64,000 nucleotides of DNA from Zonotrichia leucophrys gambelii (Eukaryota > Chordata > Aves > Passeriformes > Passerellidae): NCBI RefSeq assembly GCF_028769735.1, contig NC_088179.1:7510001-7574000 (forward strand), in the 5' to 3' direction. Positions within the stretch are counted from its first letter, which is position 1, and the number at the start of each line of letters is the position of its first letter. Positions 10,790 to 25,194 of this stretch are shown piece after piece. The translations under genes and the position numbers were made by a program. The notes below the pieces were generated by a model. That model searched no databases. It saw nothing but the letters and a program-made list of their open reading frames with translations, and was not told the origin of the DNA.

Positions 10790-13700
10790 AGTTTAGAATT
10801 GGAAGTGACAGATTTATTCATCACATACTTAACAAGCCTTTGAAGGGAAAGAGAGAGTTTGTCAGAGTCCTTAGGCTGTGTATAAAAAGATTGTGGAGAA
10901 ATACTCAGAGAATTGCCAATAAGCACTTCAGCTGGAGAGGACTGGCTAATATTTGCATTAGAACCATTGCACAGATATGTTTGCTTGAAACTGTTGCTCT
11001 GGGTGCCAAAACCATCAAAGTCTGCAAGCCTGTTGTCATTTATCTTCAGCCTCTCAATGAATGGTCAGCTGCAAATTTCTGTCTTAGTGTTAGAAGGTTC
11101 AAACTGTTCCATTCTCAGCTTAGGAGGCAAGGAATGCAGGGCAGCCACTTCTGAAAACAAACCTTTGGATCCTTCTCTCATTCAAAGCAAATTTCAGAAA
11201 GTGAGTTTTTAATGTCCCCTAGAAAAATTGCTAGAATCCTGCAGAAGAATTGATTAGATTTCTGTGTGATCCTGCTGAGCTGCCTTCTGCTGTCCTGTTT
11301 TATACTTTTCTGAGGTTAGTGCATTTTTCAGCTGGATGTTGTCAGAATGTCACCCCTTCGTTTGCTGATGATGCCATGTCCTGCTTTGGCACACAAGACT
11401 CAGTCCTCAGAAATTCACTCACTTCTATGAGTGAGATGGCGAACAAAACAACAAAATCTACTTTAACTGCGAAAGGTCATGAAAGACTAATTAAAATGAC
11501 CAAAAGGAGAGGGAAGTGTTGCAATCGTTTCATTCTCCTGGGTGAGCTCCTTTCAGTCTTAGAACTGCTGAAATTAATTTTCTCTCTTAGTTCTTTCAAA
11601 CTTCTCAGAAATCACCTCTCCCCCTCCCACTTCTCTAAACTGAATGTATATTTAATAAGAAGACATGCAAAACCAAACTAATTTCCTGGTTTCTCCTACA
11701 TATAAACATACAGTGCTAATTGAATTTTTTTTTGTAAATCAATGTTCACAGAAAAATAAAGCATGTTTCCTTAGTTCAAAGCATGTCTGGGTTGGAGGGT
11801 TTTGAGCTCAAATCAAGAAACTTCTGTAGCATTATATAAACATGCAAAGAAAGTCAGTATAATTGATAGGTTTTTTTGGTTTTCTTTTCAACCTGGGGTT
11901 TTCTATAAAACTTGGAGATTGAAACTCACTTGGAAAAAGCCAAGAGAAAGCATTCAGTAAATTTGTGTGCAGCAACCCAGATGGGTTTGGCTGGCCTCTC
12001 ATCAGTGGGGAGCTGATCTGCCAGAGAGGTGCTTGTGCGGCAGAGAGGACAGGAGCAGGAGTTAAAGCTCACAACTCATGTTTGAGTGCTCAAACTGATT
12101 TTCTCCCTGTCAGGGGGGTGTGCTGGTCACCCATATATTCCCTGGAGATGCTCTCCAAAATGAAAAGGTTCTTATTTCACTGCATTTACGAGTGCTCTTG
12201 CTTTTGCTTAGCAATTCAACTCCTGTACTTTCTGTGACCACAAAAATGAATTGTTTTTCCCCAGAATCTTGAATTTGTGGATCTGAGTATGCATCATTCA
12301 GTGCTTATGTCTTTAAGCTCATGTGCCCATTGTAAACTTAAACAATGCATTCCATTACTAGAGATAATTAATGAAACAAAATTTGGTTTCAATTCAAGTG
12401 GATCTGGTTTAATTAGTATGCTATTACGTCTTCCTCTTCAGCATTCTGAGGGTTAAAAATTAATAAAGTCCATCTCACAACAAAAAGGTTTCATGAAAAA
12501 TGTGGAGTTTTGTTTACTACTGTATGTGAAACTAGATTCACAAAAATTTTGGTGCTGCCCACTATTCTTTTGCCAGTCCTTAAAGCTCCAGAGATATGCA
12601 GAGGGGTGTGATTTATGGTGCTCTTCTCTATCCTGTGTGTCTTTCTCCTCTGTTTCAAACACAGTCACAGAGGAGGAACACCACCTTATGGCCTTCAGAA
12701 CCATAAAAATATGAATAGCCAGCTTTTGGTGGAGGGCTGGGGAGGGATGGAATCCCTCAAAACACGTGGAATGCATTTCCCAAAATATTAATCCTAGGAG
12801 TAATTTCTAAGAATTTTGAGAAGGGTAAAAGAGTTTAATGCTCCCAAGATAGTTGCATGGGTGGCTTTCAAATTAAGCCTTTTTTTTCCCTTTTTGCTTC
12901 TATAACTGCAAAGAATTACTGTTGTAGTTGTCCATTCCAGCTCCTCTGTGAGCACTCCTGGTCTCTCCTGGTGCACAGCCAGCCTTGTCAGTGTAAACTA
13001 ATGTTTTCTGCAGTGGCAGAAGTATGTAAAGAGACATGGGTGTTAGTAGGTTATTTAGACAGACAGACTGGCAAGGTTTTTTTAATCCATTAAAATGAGT
13101 TTAAGTTGAACCACACTTGCAGTCTTATTTGGAATTTCATTTGTGAGGTTTCAATATTTTAGGCTACTCTGCTAGACCAAATCTGTCCAAATCCTTCATG
13201 TACAGGGGAAGAGGAACCATGGCAAGGGTTGATCTAAATCTTACATCTCAGCTTTCAGTAGTTTATAAATGATCACTTATTTACAAATAGAATTTTTTGT
13301 ATTTCCACTTATAATTAACTCTCTAAAATCGAATACCTACTTAAGAAATTATGTCTTGAAAAAAGCTATCTTCAAGAGAGAAATACATTGTTTGAATGTC
13401 AGTTTTCTTGGATAAGCAAACATGAGAGAATGTTACACATGTCACCGTGCACAGCATGAAAGGAAAATGTGTTTGTAATATTTGATACAGGTTAATCTTT
13501 ATGTCATAAAATGAAGTAATTTTGCCTCACTACTGAGATCTACAGTAATGTTTCCTCACTTATTGTCTTAGCAAGTACAGAATGACCTTATAAGAATAGA
13601 GATCCTTTGTGCCAAAGTGTCAAATCACAAAGAGAGTTGCACTAGAATTTACTGGGGTAGACACTCAGGTTTGAAAACGGAATTTACCTTACTTTCGCTA

Positions 13701-14615
13701 TCCTGTAGGTATAATACTTGATATATGGACTAATTTTTCTGTCTGTATCCTTGGTGGACTTTATAAAAGGTTTAAAATAAGAGGTTGGAGATAAAAATTA
13801 ATTTTACTCTCTTTATACAACATACAGAAAATCCATTTTAGCAAACACAAAAACTGAAGTCCTATCCTGGAATGTAGTTGTATAAATTACCTAATGCATC
13901 AATTACTTTTCTAATTTTTTTGTGGCTACTCATGATAAGTTTCAATTTTGAAGTGCTGTTATAGTATAATATTTCTTAAGAGAGACAGGAAGCTATTTTA
14001 TGCTAAGGAATGGACTATAATTCCTGAGAGTGTGATGACATTGTCCCCTGAGAGCCTCAAGCTGAGGTGCAGCAGTTTGCTCCCTGCCTTGGCAGGCTGT
14101 CCAAGAGCAGGGGGTTGGATGGCCACTGGCTTGACCTGCACCCCCTGATCATAACTTCCAACTCTTGACAAATTTTGATTTACAGCCATGCAGGTTTAGG
14201 AATTAGGAGAAGGCAGAGAGCTGCTCCATTAAACTCCATTGTGCTGGGTTATGTGCTTTGCCCTCTGAAGAAGGCTGCTGGAAAAAGTGTTGGGAGTTCT
14301 GTCTCCGTGCTGGTCATTTATGGGGCTGTTTCAATAGAGTAGCATTGGAATGGAAAATTCATCCTGAAAAATGACTGAGCCATCTATTAATTCTGCCAGG
14401 ACTGAAATGTATTGCTCTAAAACTAGAATCTCTAAAACTCATTACCCCTTCAAGCTGTCAAGTACAACTAAAATCTAAATTTTTAAATGCTTTTTTCCCT
14501 GACACTAATTTTCTTTTGGGGATGAACCTATTTAATGCTCTTTGCAAGGCACTGAACTGAAACCCAAGTTTCTGGAGAGTTTCTCAGAGTTGCAGGTCCT
14601 GGCTAACAGCAGGAT
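10790..14615. other. noncoding DNA with two chance-length open frames
   Basis: Two plus-strand open frames of about 135 and 143 codons (10747-11154 and 11250-11681) lie close together but in different phases. They have no recognisable domain and no ATG that is clearly favoured. Elsewhere I see a 7-bp hairpin at 12742-12758 (GAGGGAT/ATCCCTC), a lone CACGTG E-box at 12763-12768 and a GC-richer patch at 14.03-14.16 kb that may be a decayed interspersed repeat. No gene is supported. Confidence 0.55.
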
Positions 14616-14619
14616 GATG

Positions 14620-14760
14620 CTCATTAGTACGACATTATTTTATTACTGGATAATTAGGCTGATAATGCAATTCAGATCTTGATCACTTTGATAACAGCAA
14701 AGAATGAAGCTGATAATTAGGAACTGTAATTTGTTAAGTGGATATTTGTTCAGAACCTAG
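14620..14760. promoter_or_regulatory. GATA / TAATTAG motif cluster, candidate enhancer
   Basis: GATAATTAGG occurs twice, identically, at 14649-14658 and 14712-14721. Each copy fuses a GATAA word with a TAATTAG homeodomain core. Two more GATAA words lie at 14661-14665 and 14690-14694, giving four within 68 bp. The segment is not low-complexity and has no open frame. Homotypic clustering of this kind is characteristic of enhancers, but AT-rich composition inflates such words, so the call is tentative. Confidence 0.3.
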
Positions 14761-17703
14761 ATTGACTACCAAAAGAATTTCAAAAATCGTTTTCTACTTA
14801 CACTCCCTTTTCATTTTGGTGATTCAAAACCACTAAATGGACATGGGACTGACCACCTAAATTTGAAAGAGTAAAATATGGTTGGCATACAGAGTCACTA
14901 AATTATTTATTACCTATTAAACTATCAATGACTAATTTTTATATTCTTAAGATAGTACTGATGGACTCTTTAACAAAATGGATCAAAGGATTTAATTCTG
15001 GGGAAAAAGAAATCACTAACACTATTCCATATAAATGATGTAAATATAAAGATGAAATTGAGATAAACTAATCACTCAATGCTTCAGCCTGTCAAGCTAA
15101 TTCTATACCTTAAAATTGTTCTGCCCAGAACTTTTTCTTCTCTCTAATGAGAAATACTTCCTTTGAATCTCCTGTTTGAATGTGTGGACATGTGAATTAG
15201 TCAATAGAAGATATTGTGATCTGCAAAAGTTCCAGGTTGGTTTATGTCTGGACGTCCAACCAAAGTCTGTGCTGGCCATTTTTCTGTGTGGATTTCCCTC
15301 TTCACTGACTTTTCCCAGTGCTCAAAATGCTGTGTTAGGATTTCATTTATTAATTGTTGAGAAAGGAATGGCACATACCTATAACACCTGGATTTCTTTC
15401 TGTTAGGGGAGGACCATAAGAATTCCTCCTGATGCTAATTTAAGAAATTGGTTCATTTGTTTAGATCATTTGCTGTTTATTCTCTGAATATTTAGCAGCA
15501 GAAAATTCCTGGCAGGAATTGTTACTGACACAGCAAATTTCAAACTGACACTAGAGAGCATTTGTGGGAAATTTGTCTCACAGCTGGAGTAGGAAGATTG
15601 AGTAGAAAATCATCACCTTAATACTCTGTGATCTGAATGGGTAAAGAAATCAGCATGTTTTGAATGTCTAAAAAATTAGTGAAAAAAAGGCAGCAGAACA
15701 AGTGGCTTTTACCTGCAAGATGCCTTTTAAACAGCATGGAATTGCAAGTAATGAAATCATCTAACAAGAAAGTCCTAAAGAGATCTCTGTTCCTCTGAAA
15801 TTTGGCACTAAAAAACCACAGGTGACAGTGGGGGCTTCGTTGTTGGATGATTATCTAGAAGTCAAGAGACATAAAAAAATTTCAGTGCTAATGGACATGT
15901 AAGTGAGGCACAAAATTTATGCTCTTTAAGTACAAAATAGGTCACATGAATGCAGGTATATGAATTAGAGTTTATAGATTTGCATGTGCACTTTCTGTGT
16001 TTTATTCACCAAAGACATTGCTAAATCACAAGTGGAACAAAGCATGCAAGTGCCTTATTTCCATAAGACATAAGGTTTGTTTTTCCTTTCTCTTCCCCCT
16101 TTAACAATTAGAAAATGCAAATAATAAAAGAAACAAAACAATTACCATGAGTTAATGGAATTACAGAAATGTTGGACCAGGATAATTAGAAATGTATTGG
16201 GTAGTTTCAATACATCCATGGTATAGAAGAACACCTTTTTGTTTGTTTTTCTCCTGCCTGAACATTATCATCTTTATGTCCTTCTGGTAGTATAAAGAAG
16301 GTCTCACCAGGTTTCACCTTGATTTTAAAAAGTTACAGAACCAAAGTGAAATAAAAGGACCTTAGTAAAGAGTTAATAAATCTTTCCTGTCTACTAGAAA
16401 GCAATACTTCAAGTATTGAAAGTGATGCTTTGGATGCACTTCCCCAGTGGTTTGGGATGATATTTCAGATAGTGGTGTGCTGAACTGGAGCTAATATCTT
16501 CAAAATTTTAGGTCTCATTGTAAACCAAATTGTACTGCCTAGGATGTGGGTTGTCCCACGGAGTTGGACACTCTCAAGTTCCTGATGGAGCAGAGTTCCT
16601 GTCAGAATGAGACCCAGCCTGAGCTGCTGAGGCCAGCTGAGTGCAGGATGTGTTATTTGCTGCTGCTCACACAGGACAGCTGGTCTGTAATTAGAAGTCC
16701 AAACCCAACTCCTCATTGTTCAACTGAAAAGAAGAAACAATTCTTGTTTGGCTTTCAGTCGTGCAGTGTGAGGTTTAATTCCTCTTCTGTCATTACCTGC
16801 AAATACAAGGGTTTTCAGGAATATGCTCTCTGACTTGGTGAGGCTGTCTGCTATAAATCTCCTTTCAGTGCAAACTACATCCAGTCATTATTAAGGCTGG
16901 TGGTGGCTGTGTTTACATTGGAAGTACAGAACCACATAAGTATTTCAAGAAAATATTGCCATACTACTTGTGCTTCCGTTTGCAGAACTTGATTTGTTTT
17001 CACTGGGCCCTAGATTTTTTCTCCAGATTTGCTGTACAGACACTGAAATGTATTAATCACAGGTTAGCTCTGGGGTACTAACCCCAACTTCACAAGGGGG
17101 TTGAAAGTGTGGAGTGAGAGACAGGATAATTTTCCTCTTGCTAATAGCTCTTAAGTAAAGCAGTTCTTAAAGCAACAGACTTTTGCTATTAAGTTTCTTA
17201 GTGTTTTACTCTCACCATTCTTAACAAAAGGCTGGCTCTTGGTTCTCTTAGTTAAACTGAGCTGGATGCTGGAGCAGTTTAAAGTTTTCTGCATGCTAAC
17301 ATTGAATGAAATGTGTTCATTTTCTTTGCAAAATGATGTGCTTTGCTCTATGTTCCAATCTGTCTTTCATCTGGTGTATTAGACATACATTATCAGTGTT
17401 TAATGAATGCACCAAGATATTCCTCTTAAAAACAATAACTTTATAAATAATTCAAATGGTCAGAAATATGATTACTGTGGCTTGCCTTGTGCTTTCTCCC
17501 CTGACAAAGTGACACTAAGGGAATACATGGGTAGGGATTGCTACTTGTAATGACAGACAAAGGATTTCACTTCCCCTACACAAGAAACTAAAGATTGTCA
17601 AAATATGAAAGAACAGCTCATATATTCTGATTTGCCAATAGACCTGTAAAACCAATATCAAGGACAAAAACCTGAAGAGAGCAACAGGCTTGAGCTGTTT
17701 CAA

Positions 17704-17730
17704 CCCATGAACTCCTTCACAGTTCATGGG
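17704..17730. repeat. perfect 10-bp inverted repeat with 7-nt loop
   Basis: CCCATGAACT (17704-17713) and AGTTCATGGG (17721-17730) are exact reverse complements around the loop CCTTCAC. A further GCTG upstream can pair with CAGC near 17736-17739 across an internal loop, lengthening the potential stem. In RNA this would be a stable hairpin. A perfect 10-bp arm with a short loop is expected about once or less in 64 kb by chance. Confidence 0.8.
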
Positions 17731-20700
17731 CTGCCCAGCATACTGTTCTGGACACTGGCATGGCAATCACCCTGGAAGCGTGATTCAATTGCATATTGCA
17801 GGTGACACATGTCTCTATCTTCAAGAATAATCTACCTTTATGCAAGATATTTTGTACCATTCCACCAAATCAGAAATCTGATGTCACATTGTCTGTCTTC
17901 AAATCTGTAAATGTTCTGTTAACCAGGACACCTTACACTTGTAAAATAATTAAAAGAGCCTGCTCAGTGAGAACTGGCGTCTGACAAATACTGCTAACAG
18001 GGGTGGGCTTACTAGAGTAATTTTTCTAAGGGAAGTAATATCTAGGCATAAAATAAATGTTCATCCCGTGTCATTGTTTAATGGCCAAAGTGGCACTAAA
18101 AAGCCCTATTGCCTGCAGGCTAATGGTCAAGTAGGAAAATGCAGAGTGCTGAAGGACAGGGCATGGGAAATTGGCAGTTGTGGAATGAGAGGGCTGAGTG
18201 AGAAGCAGAGCATTTCAGTGAGGATGTGAGAAATACATGTCATGACTTTCAAGAAAAATTAATCTAGCAAATAAGCTTAGAACTGCTGCCAAATCTAACA
18301 TTGCTGATGGTTTTACAAGACACAAAAAAAAAGAGAGGAAAGCAAATTAATTTTTTCTGACAATACTCAGAGTGTTATTATAATTTTTGGGACCTATTTG
18401 TGTAGCTTTGTTTTTAAATTATGAGAACATTAAATCAATTCTTAATAGTTCTGGTGTTTCTAGGCCTTTTGATAAAAGGAAGAAAACAATATATTCTTCC
18501 TCTTGAAATTTGTTCTTCTCCATATTTATACCTTACTACTTTGTAGTTAGGGTGTAAGAATGTTGCTTGGGATATACGTTAGATACTGAAATATTGCTGC
18601 TGGTGTTATGTAAGAAAAGAAAATATATGCATATATATGTGTATGTATAAAACATCTCATACACATTGCAGGTCAAAATATTATCCTTTTTCTTTTGTCT
18701 TCTGTGGATTGGAAAGATACTGTAAAGAGACTGGTACTTCTAAGTCTCCTTCAATGAGAGTCTCTCATTTTCTTAAAACTAAAGTATCTTCTGGGGAAAG
18801 GAAATGCAGCAGATCCTGATGTTTTACCTAGCAATGAATAATTCATATACAATGAATGGAAGCTAAAATACCTTCTTTACTAGTGAAAATACAAACAACA
18901 CTTTCTCCTTTGAAAAAAGTGGGTAGTACAGAGTTTGGAAAACTATTTGAAACAGTAAAATACTGTATAACAACTAACAGTTTTGTTTTGCAATTTGTTT
19001 TTATTTCGACTGTGCGTGTTTGTTACATTTGTGAGGTTCACACAAGGTAGATAGAATAATACTGTAACTTTATCACAGATCAGGTTGATGTTTTTGTTTA
19101 AAAATAATCCCTTTGCTTGCCAAAACCTCTTGTTGATAGCAGTGTGTAAGGTGGGAGGGTAACACAGACTTCAGAGAAGTCAAAGGCCATTTATCTGCAT
19201 CATATTGTTACTTATTCATGCTTTTTGAAAGTGCCCTTTCCTTACTTGCTGATTATGATATGAATCACATTATGAGACATTTGTACCCTCATGTCTCCCT
19301 ACTAAACAAGCTTTTACAAGGGCAACTTAGGTGTGATTCCTGATGCCCTGTGTTGCTGGGAAATGAAGTAATTTCATGTCTTATGAATATTTGGTGTAGG
19401 ATATGCTATGAAAAATATCCTTAAGAAATCTGCTGAATATACTTATGAAGTATTTGAAGACCCATAACTCCATAACTGACTGCCACAAATTATATTAAAA
19501 AAGGGGAATGAAAAAAGTAATACTTTTGCTGATGGAAGTTGGCAGATGTATCACTCGTTTTCTTAGTGAAATGGATTCAGTGGAATTAATGTTGGACATA
19601 AAACTTCCTTTGAGAGGCAAAACTGCTTAAATTGCAACCTTATAAATATGATAGGTCTTCCATAGGAATAGGAGTGAAGATTTCTAATGAAATACAGGCT
19701 TAACTGGAAAAGTGCTTTAAATGTGTGCAGGAGAGGGTCCATCCATTCCAAGAACCGGACCTGGCACTCCTGTGTGGTTCAAACCCCTGCTTGTGTGGGC
19801 AGACACATCTTGTGGGCAAACACAGCCTTTTCTGATGTTTTCTGTGGGCAGCACTGATTTTATCTGGGAAGATTGATTTTTTATTTTAGCTTCACCTGTT
19901 ACAATTCCTTCTTTCAATTTAGAGTTAAATTTTCAGACTTTTAGCCAATGATGCAGCCATCCTGCAAAACACAGCACAGGCCCTTTTCCCATCAGCAGGG
20001 ATCATTATTCGGCTCTTCTCCAGCCTAAATAACCATCTCCCTTATGGGGAGCAGCTGCTTCCATTTTATGGGTGTTTCTGACCAGGTACTGAGCTCTTGC
20101 CTTGCTATTAATATTATTACTTCATTTAATAGTGAACTACTTGGCCCAAGTGTCTTATTCTCCCTTTTGGTGTGGAATAACTTTATCTGCTTGGAAATGG
20201 GTGTTCTTAGGAAGGCAGGTGTGCTTCACACAGATCATGCAATGATGGGCTGGGGCAGAAATGGGATCTTTGTTAAAATAATTGCTCCCAGGAAGATGCC
20301 AGTAGGCACAGAGAATTCAGAGAATTGTGTGCATCAAGGCTGGATTGCTAGCATTTACATGAGAATTTGGGCACTTTTTCTTTTTTCCAAAGCTTTCTTT
20401 TTTTTCTAAGATAATTTTGTATTGCGCTTTTCAATCAAATATATTTCTTATAGGCATTGATAGATGTGACAAAATTGTCTTCCTCTAAGGGACTTTTTGA
20501 GTTTGATAAATTCTTTTTTTTTCTATTTTTCTTTTATTTTTAAAAGTTGTGGGAGGCAAGAACTTAATCAACCATACAGTAATTTTTATGTAGGTAATTT
20601 ACATTGCAGTGGCTGCACCTGAGCAACAGGTGGGGTCAGGGTTTCAGAGTTTACACAGATGGTGTCAGGTGTGGTTCAAAGCTTAAATCTGTGATTGATT

Positions 20701-23700
20701 TTTTTATTTGTAGCCTGGACTAAATATTTGTCAAGTGTCTATACCAATCTTCTTTAAAGTCAAATTGATTCTCTTAACCAGCCACTGTTTTGTTTAAAAA
20801 CACCAAACCAGACATCCTCATGCATCCTTGGATGTTTAAAACTGTAAAGTGTCCTTAGCACCTTAGCTGAAGTACATTTACTTTAGTCTTTTTTCATAGT
20901 TCATCAGGTGACTTTGAGTGCCTGGCAAGATAAAGAGGTGCCTCTCAAGATAAAGATACCCTCTGGAAAATGAAGGTATCCAAGTGCACCCACTTGGTTT
21001 GGGAGCTAGCAGGAAGCTCAGATTTGGGAAATCAGTCAGTACCTCACTCAGAAATCAGCATGGATATGGCAACAACAAGGAAGAATTTGCAACACCAGAG
21101 AATTTTCTATTCCTTTCTTCCTTTTTTAAACATTAAAGTAACTTTGTCCCTGCTCCTCAAGGACATGCTCATTATTATTCTGTGTAGGGTCAGGACAGAA
21201 GGAGGGAGGTTATGCTGAGCTTAACAATGGGCCTGAAGAACTTAACCAAATCAGACCAAGGATAAAGGAATCGATAGTAAGAGACAAATAAAATAAGCTG
21301 TGCTGCCTTCTGAATATCACATTAGTGTCACACGTTTTCTTTTCTGTTTTGTGAAAGAAAAGCTCTGAGCTCATATAAATGTCTGTTTGTTTTTCAGGTG
21401 TGGTGGTGCTCAAGAGCTCTCTCTCCTTAATGACAGAAAATTGAAGGCAGACAGAGATGGATGGGGGAAAAAAGCAGAACACAAAAATAAGTGGGATAAA
21501 GTAAGGACCCAGAGTTTGGTATTAGCTATGAGGAAGTAAAAAGGGGATCACCAGAAGGAAAAGATACCCCCTCCCTCTTTTTCCAATAAAAGAAAGAATG
21601 CCAGCAGTGATGACATGAAACCCTAGTGGCCTATGCATTCCAGTAGTTTCAGGGTAGGATAATCTACCCCAATTTAGGTATCCAAAGAGCATATTTTTGT
21701 ATTTGATAATGTATATTTTATAATAAAAGGAAACAACTAGGTGCTGTGAAGAAATAATTGACGCTATTGCAAAGATAGAAACTGGGAGAGTGAGTAAGCC
21801 CTAGAGCATCAGTAATATTGTGATATCATGGCCTAAATGTAAGCCTAGGCACAGCATCCTATTTAGTTAGGATTTTTGTATATCCCTATTTTTAGTGCTT
21901 TCTCGTTTGCTGTGTTTTGGAAACTGAAAGGCTTGTGGCTGCCTTCTGTTTGTTACTCTGATGATTTTATCAGTGAAAATGCAACTCCCTTTTTTGGCTT
22001 TTTAATTCACTCATCTAGATCTGCAGTGGTTCACAGTCAGCATACGAAATTTCAGTTGAAAACAAACCATGCTGAGTTGCTAATGTTTTCATTGAATTGT
22101 CAAACTTGGTGAGTTCTTTGTTGTATCACCAAGTAGCATTCTGAGAAAATTTATAGACATGTTGGTTTAAAATTTCCAGAGAAAAAGGATAAAAATGTCT
22201 ATTTTTTGCCTTTATTGACATATAAAAAACTTTCCTTACACGTAAAGATCATATTTTGTAATAGCAAGTCTAGATTCCAGGAACATCAAAAATTTCTGGG
22301 TAAACATGTAAAAGGATAGTGAGATTCTTTACTCCCCTAGTTCAGAAGTTTAGTTCTCTCTCCTGGACAGCCACTTTTAATTGCAGAGCTGCCCATTTGT
22401 TGTTGCTCACACTGAATCCTGCATAAGGCCAGGATTTCTGATTATTTCTATTTCATAGACATAATTTTGGCACTGAGAGACATCATTGGATTTGCTGTGA
22501 GAGGGTAAAAATAAGTAGTAAGGAAACAAATAATATACAAAAGATTAAAATGGGCCGGAACCCCAAAATGCTCATGCCTAATAAAAAAGAGATTACTGAA
22601 GAAAACAGAATAATCTGGCTTCATGTGGAAGGTCACTGTGCCAGCTGTGTGGTGCAGAAAAGACTGAATTGAGAGCAGGCTGCCAGAGAAGCAGAACGAA
22701 GTGAGAGGAAATTTCCTGCCTATACAGCTGCAAACATCTGAGAGGGAGGAGTGGAGAGCCACCCACTTATCTAGAAATGCCTTTCAAGAGTCCTTTTGAG
22801 AACATTTACCTGAACAACAGCAAGTAATCCCTAATTGAACTGCCAGAGGCTGTTTCTTGACAATGCAAAGCATTTTGCTTTTATCCTCCCCCTTTTCTGG
22901 TACTGATTGATAGGTTGATTCTGCAGTTGCCACTTTAATAGAAATCATCACAATTCTATCAAGTACAGTTTGGAGAGGGTTTTCATTCTCTCTCTTTTCA
23001 GTAACTTTATGAAGATCAAACCAAACCAATTGGCTTAAAAACACTCAAACTATTTAGAAACAAATCCTTGCGTACATCGTTTTGATTTATGTAAGTAGTA
23101 AAAAAATTCAAAAGATAATAAATCTTAAAACAAAAATTAAGTTTTAGTGTGAAGTAAAATCATCCATATACTGATATTCATTGAAGAGTTACTTTGGGTT
23201 AACTACCTATCAGGGGTCTAGTTGTATATGTATATATCATTTAATGAATTTCTTGCTATCTCCCATTTTCTATTTGAAAAAATTGCTGCTATGTTTTAGT
23301 TGCTGCTGTGGCTGAACCCATGTGATTTTAAGGACAATATTTCTTCTTCATGCCTGGGATTTGAGTATTGTTGTCATTAAAACTGCAAGTTGGGAAAAGA
23401 AAATCTGTTCATGAAACAAGAGCCATCCATCTACATGCCACACACTCGGAGTCTGGATCAGTTTGCACAGCCTGTTCTCACTGAGCCCAGCCTTGTTCAC
23501 ATGTGCTGCATTTAGTATCAGCTGATGCATTATATCTAAATATGTTGTACTTTTCAATTCTTTGTCAGACACCTACAAGTTTGCTTTAGTAATTTTAATT
23601 TTATTACAAGAGTACTGTGTCTGGACCTTTTGTTGACTTTGTTCATTGCTTTCACAGCAAGACTCTTCATGGAAATCATTAAAGACTCAATGAATCTTAC

Positions 23701-25194
23701 AGATACCATAATGTGAGTATGTTCTCATCTTTCTTCCCAAAGGTGGTGGCCCCTGCTGAGTATGTAAACAGAAATGCAACCAAGTGTTGGCTGCAAGAAA
23801 TGATGAAATAAATTGTTTAAACAGCACCAGGAGTTTGGGCGAACCAGACTCTTTTCTGGCACTGATGTCTTTTGTGGGCTCTGTAAAAGGAAAACCCTAC
23901 AGCATTTAGAACAAGGAATCTCTTCAGCCTTTCCCTTTTAATAACTAATTTTTTTTTTTAATTCTTTCTCTATGTGCCCTTGAGGACACAGAACAGGTAG
24001 TGACATGGTCACATATATGGCACTGAGGAATCCCCTCCATTATGTTCAGTTCAGTCAGTCAGTGTGTGACAAAAATATATAACTGCGGCTGCAAATGCTG
24101 GAATTCTGCTACGCTGATGCCTGTTCTTATCTGTGAGTACTGGAGGAGGAGTTACATTTCATCTGTTGTCCATGAAACTGGTAGGGGAATAGAAATGAGA
24201 AAAATTCAGCGGCTTGTCCACAAAAAGACAGTCCTGGGTAAAACCTGTGATAGATTTAATGCTCTTAATGTCCTTCACCCCAGCACTGCTTTTGGTGGAT
24301 TTGCTGTTCCCAGGGAGATCTGTGTGGCCATTTCTCTCTATCTTTTGAAAAACCTTTCTCTGAAAAACTGAGGTTTTATCCAGCAAGGTATTTATTGCAG
24401 GTAAAAACAACACAAAACAACCCCAAAGCCTACATTATTTTATGTATCTACTTTTAATTTTTTAAAGAAATCCACTAAATATCTCACCTGGTTTTCTTCA
24501 AAATGCTGATCTACTGCACCCCTAGAAAGGGGAAGTTGTTGGTGTTTTAGGCCACCTCTCTCTTCAATTTGATTGGTGATGAATCACACTCACTCCCCAT
24601 CCCTGTGTAAGATGGGATCAATCTCATCCCAAAATTTGCCACAATCCTGGCAATGATTGAGGTGATTAGTACTAGCCATCAGTTTTACCCTTCAGAATAA
24701 AATGTGGCAAGTGAATAAAGCCTGATGGCATGGCTGTGCAAAATTTCATTTAACAGCTCATTGCAGGCAGGCCAAGTTGGATTGCCAAATATATCAAATC
24801 ACTTTTATAGATCTAAGCTGTCTACCTCCTGATTTTCTTAATCGTAAATAGTATAACAGATATTGCTATGGTTTTCCCATGCATTGTAAAAGGAAAGTGT
24901 TTCAAATAAGGAGCAGAGCAAGCTGATTTGTTTGGTTAAGTTTACAGGTATATGTTGTATGTACTCCAGATGTTTGCACACATTCCCAGAGTCGTAGGGC
25001 CCTTTGTTTCTCCTGAATCCACGCTGAATACTCCAAACACATCCAGTCAGTAGGCAGCTGTTGTCAGTGAGTTACTAAAAGGGCTCGGCTGTTATATTTA
25101 TGCACTTTTCATCCAAGAATGAATAGGTTTTGCTGTGTTGTTTCCAATTCAGATACAAGGAAATATGCCAGAGTACAAGCTGCTTGCTCTGTTT

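Noticed and set aside
10747..11681. Two adjacent plus-strand open frames of about 135 and 143 codons as a possible gene
   Set aside because: They are in different phases, have no recognisable family and no supporting splice pair between them. The first does not begin at an ATG.
14030..14165. Possible CR1 LINE 3' fragment (GGGGGTTGGAT word and a later CTTCCAAC word)
   Set aside because: Spacing between the words is wrong for the usual avian CR1 end and the terminal octamer-type repeats are missing, so the match is too weak to call.
19776..19786. GGTTCAAACCC, resembling a tRNA B box
   Set aside because: The flanking bases do not form a T-arm stem, and no A box, anticodon arm or acceptor stem fits upstream.
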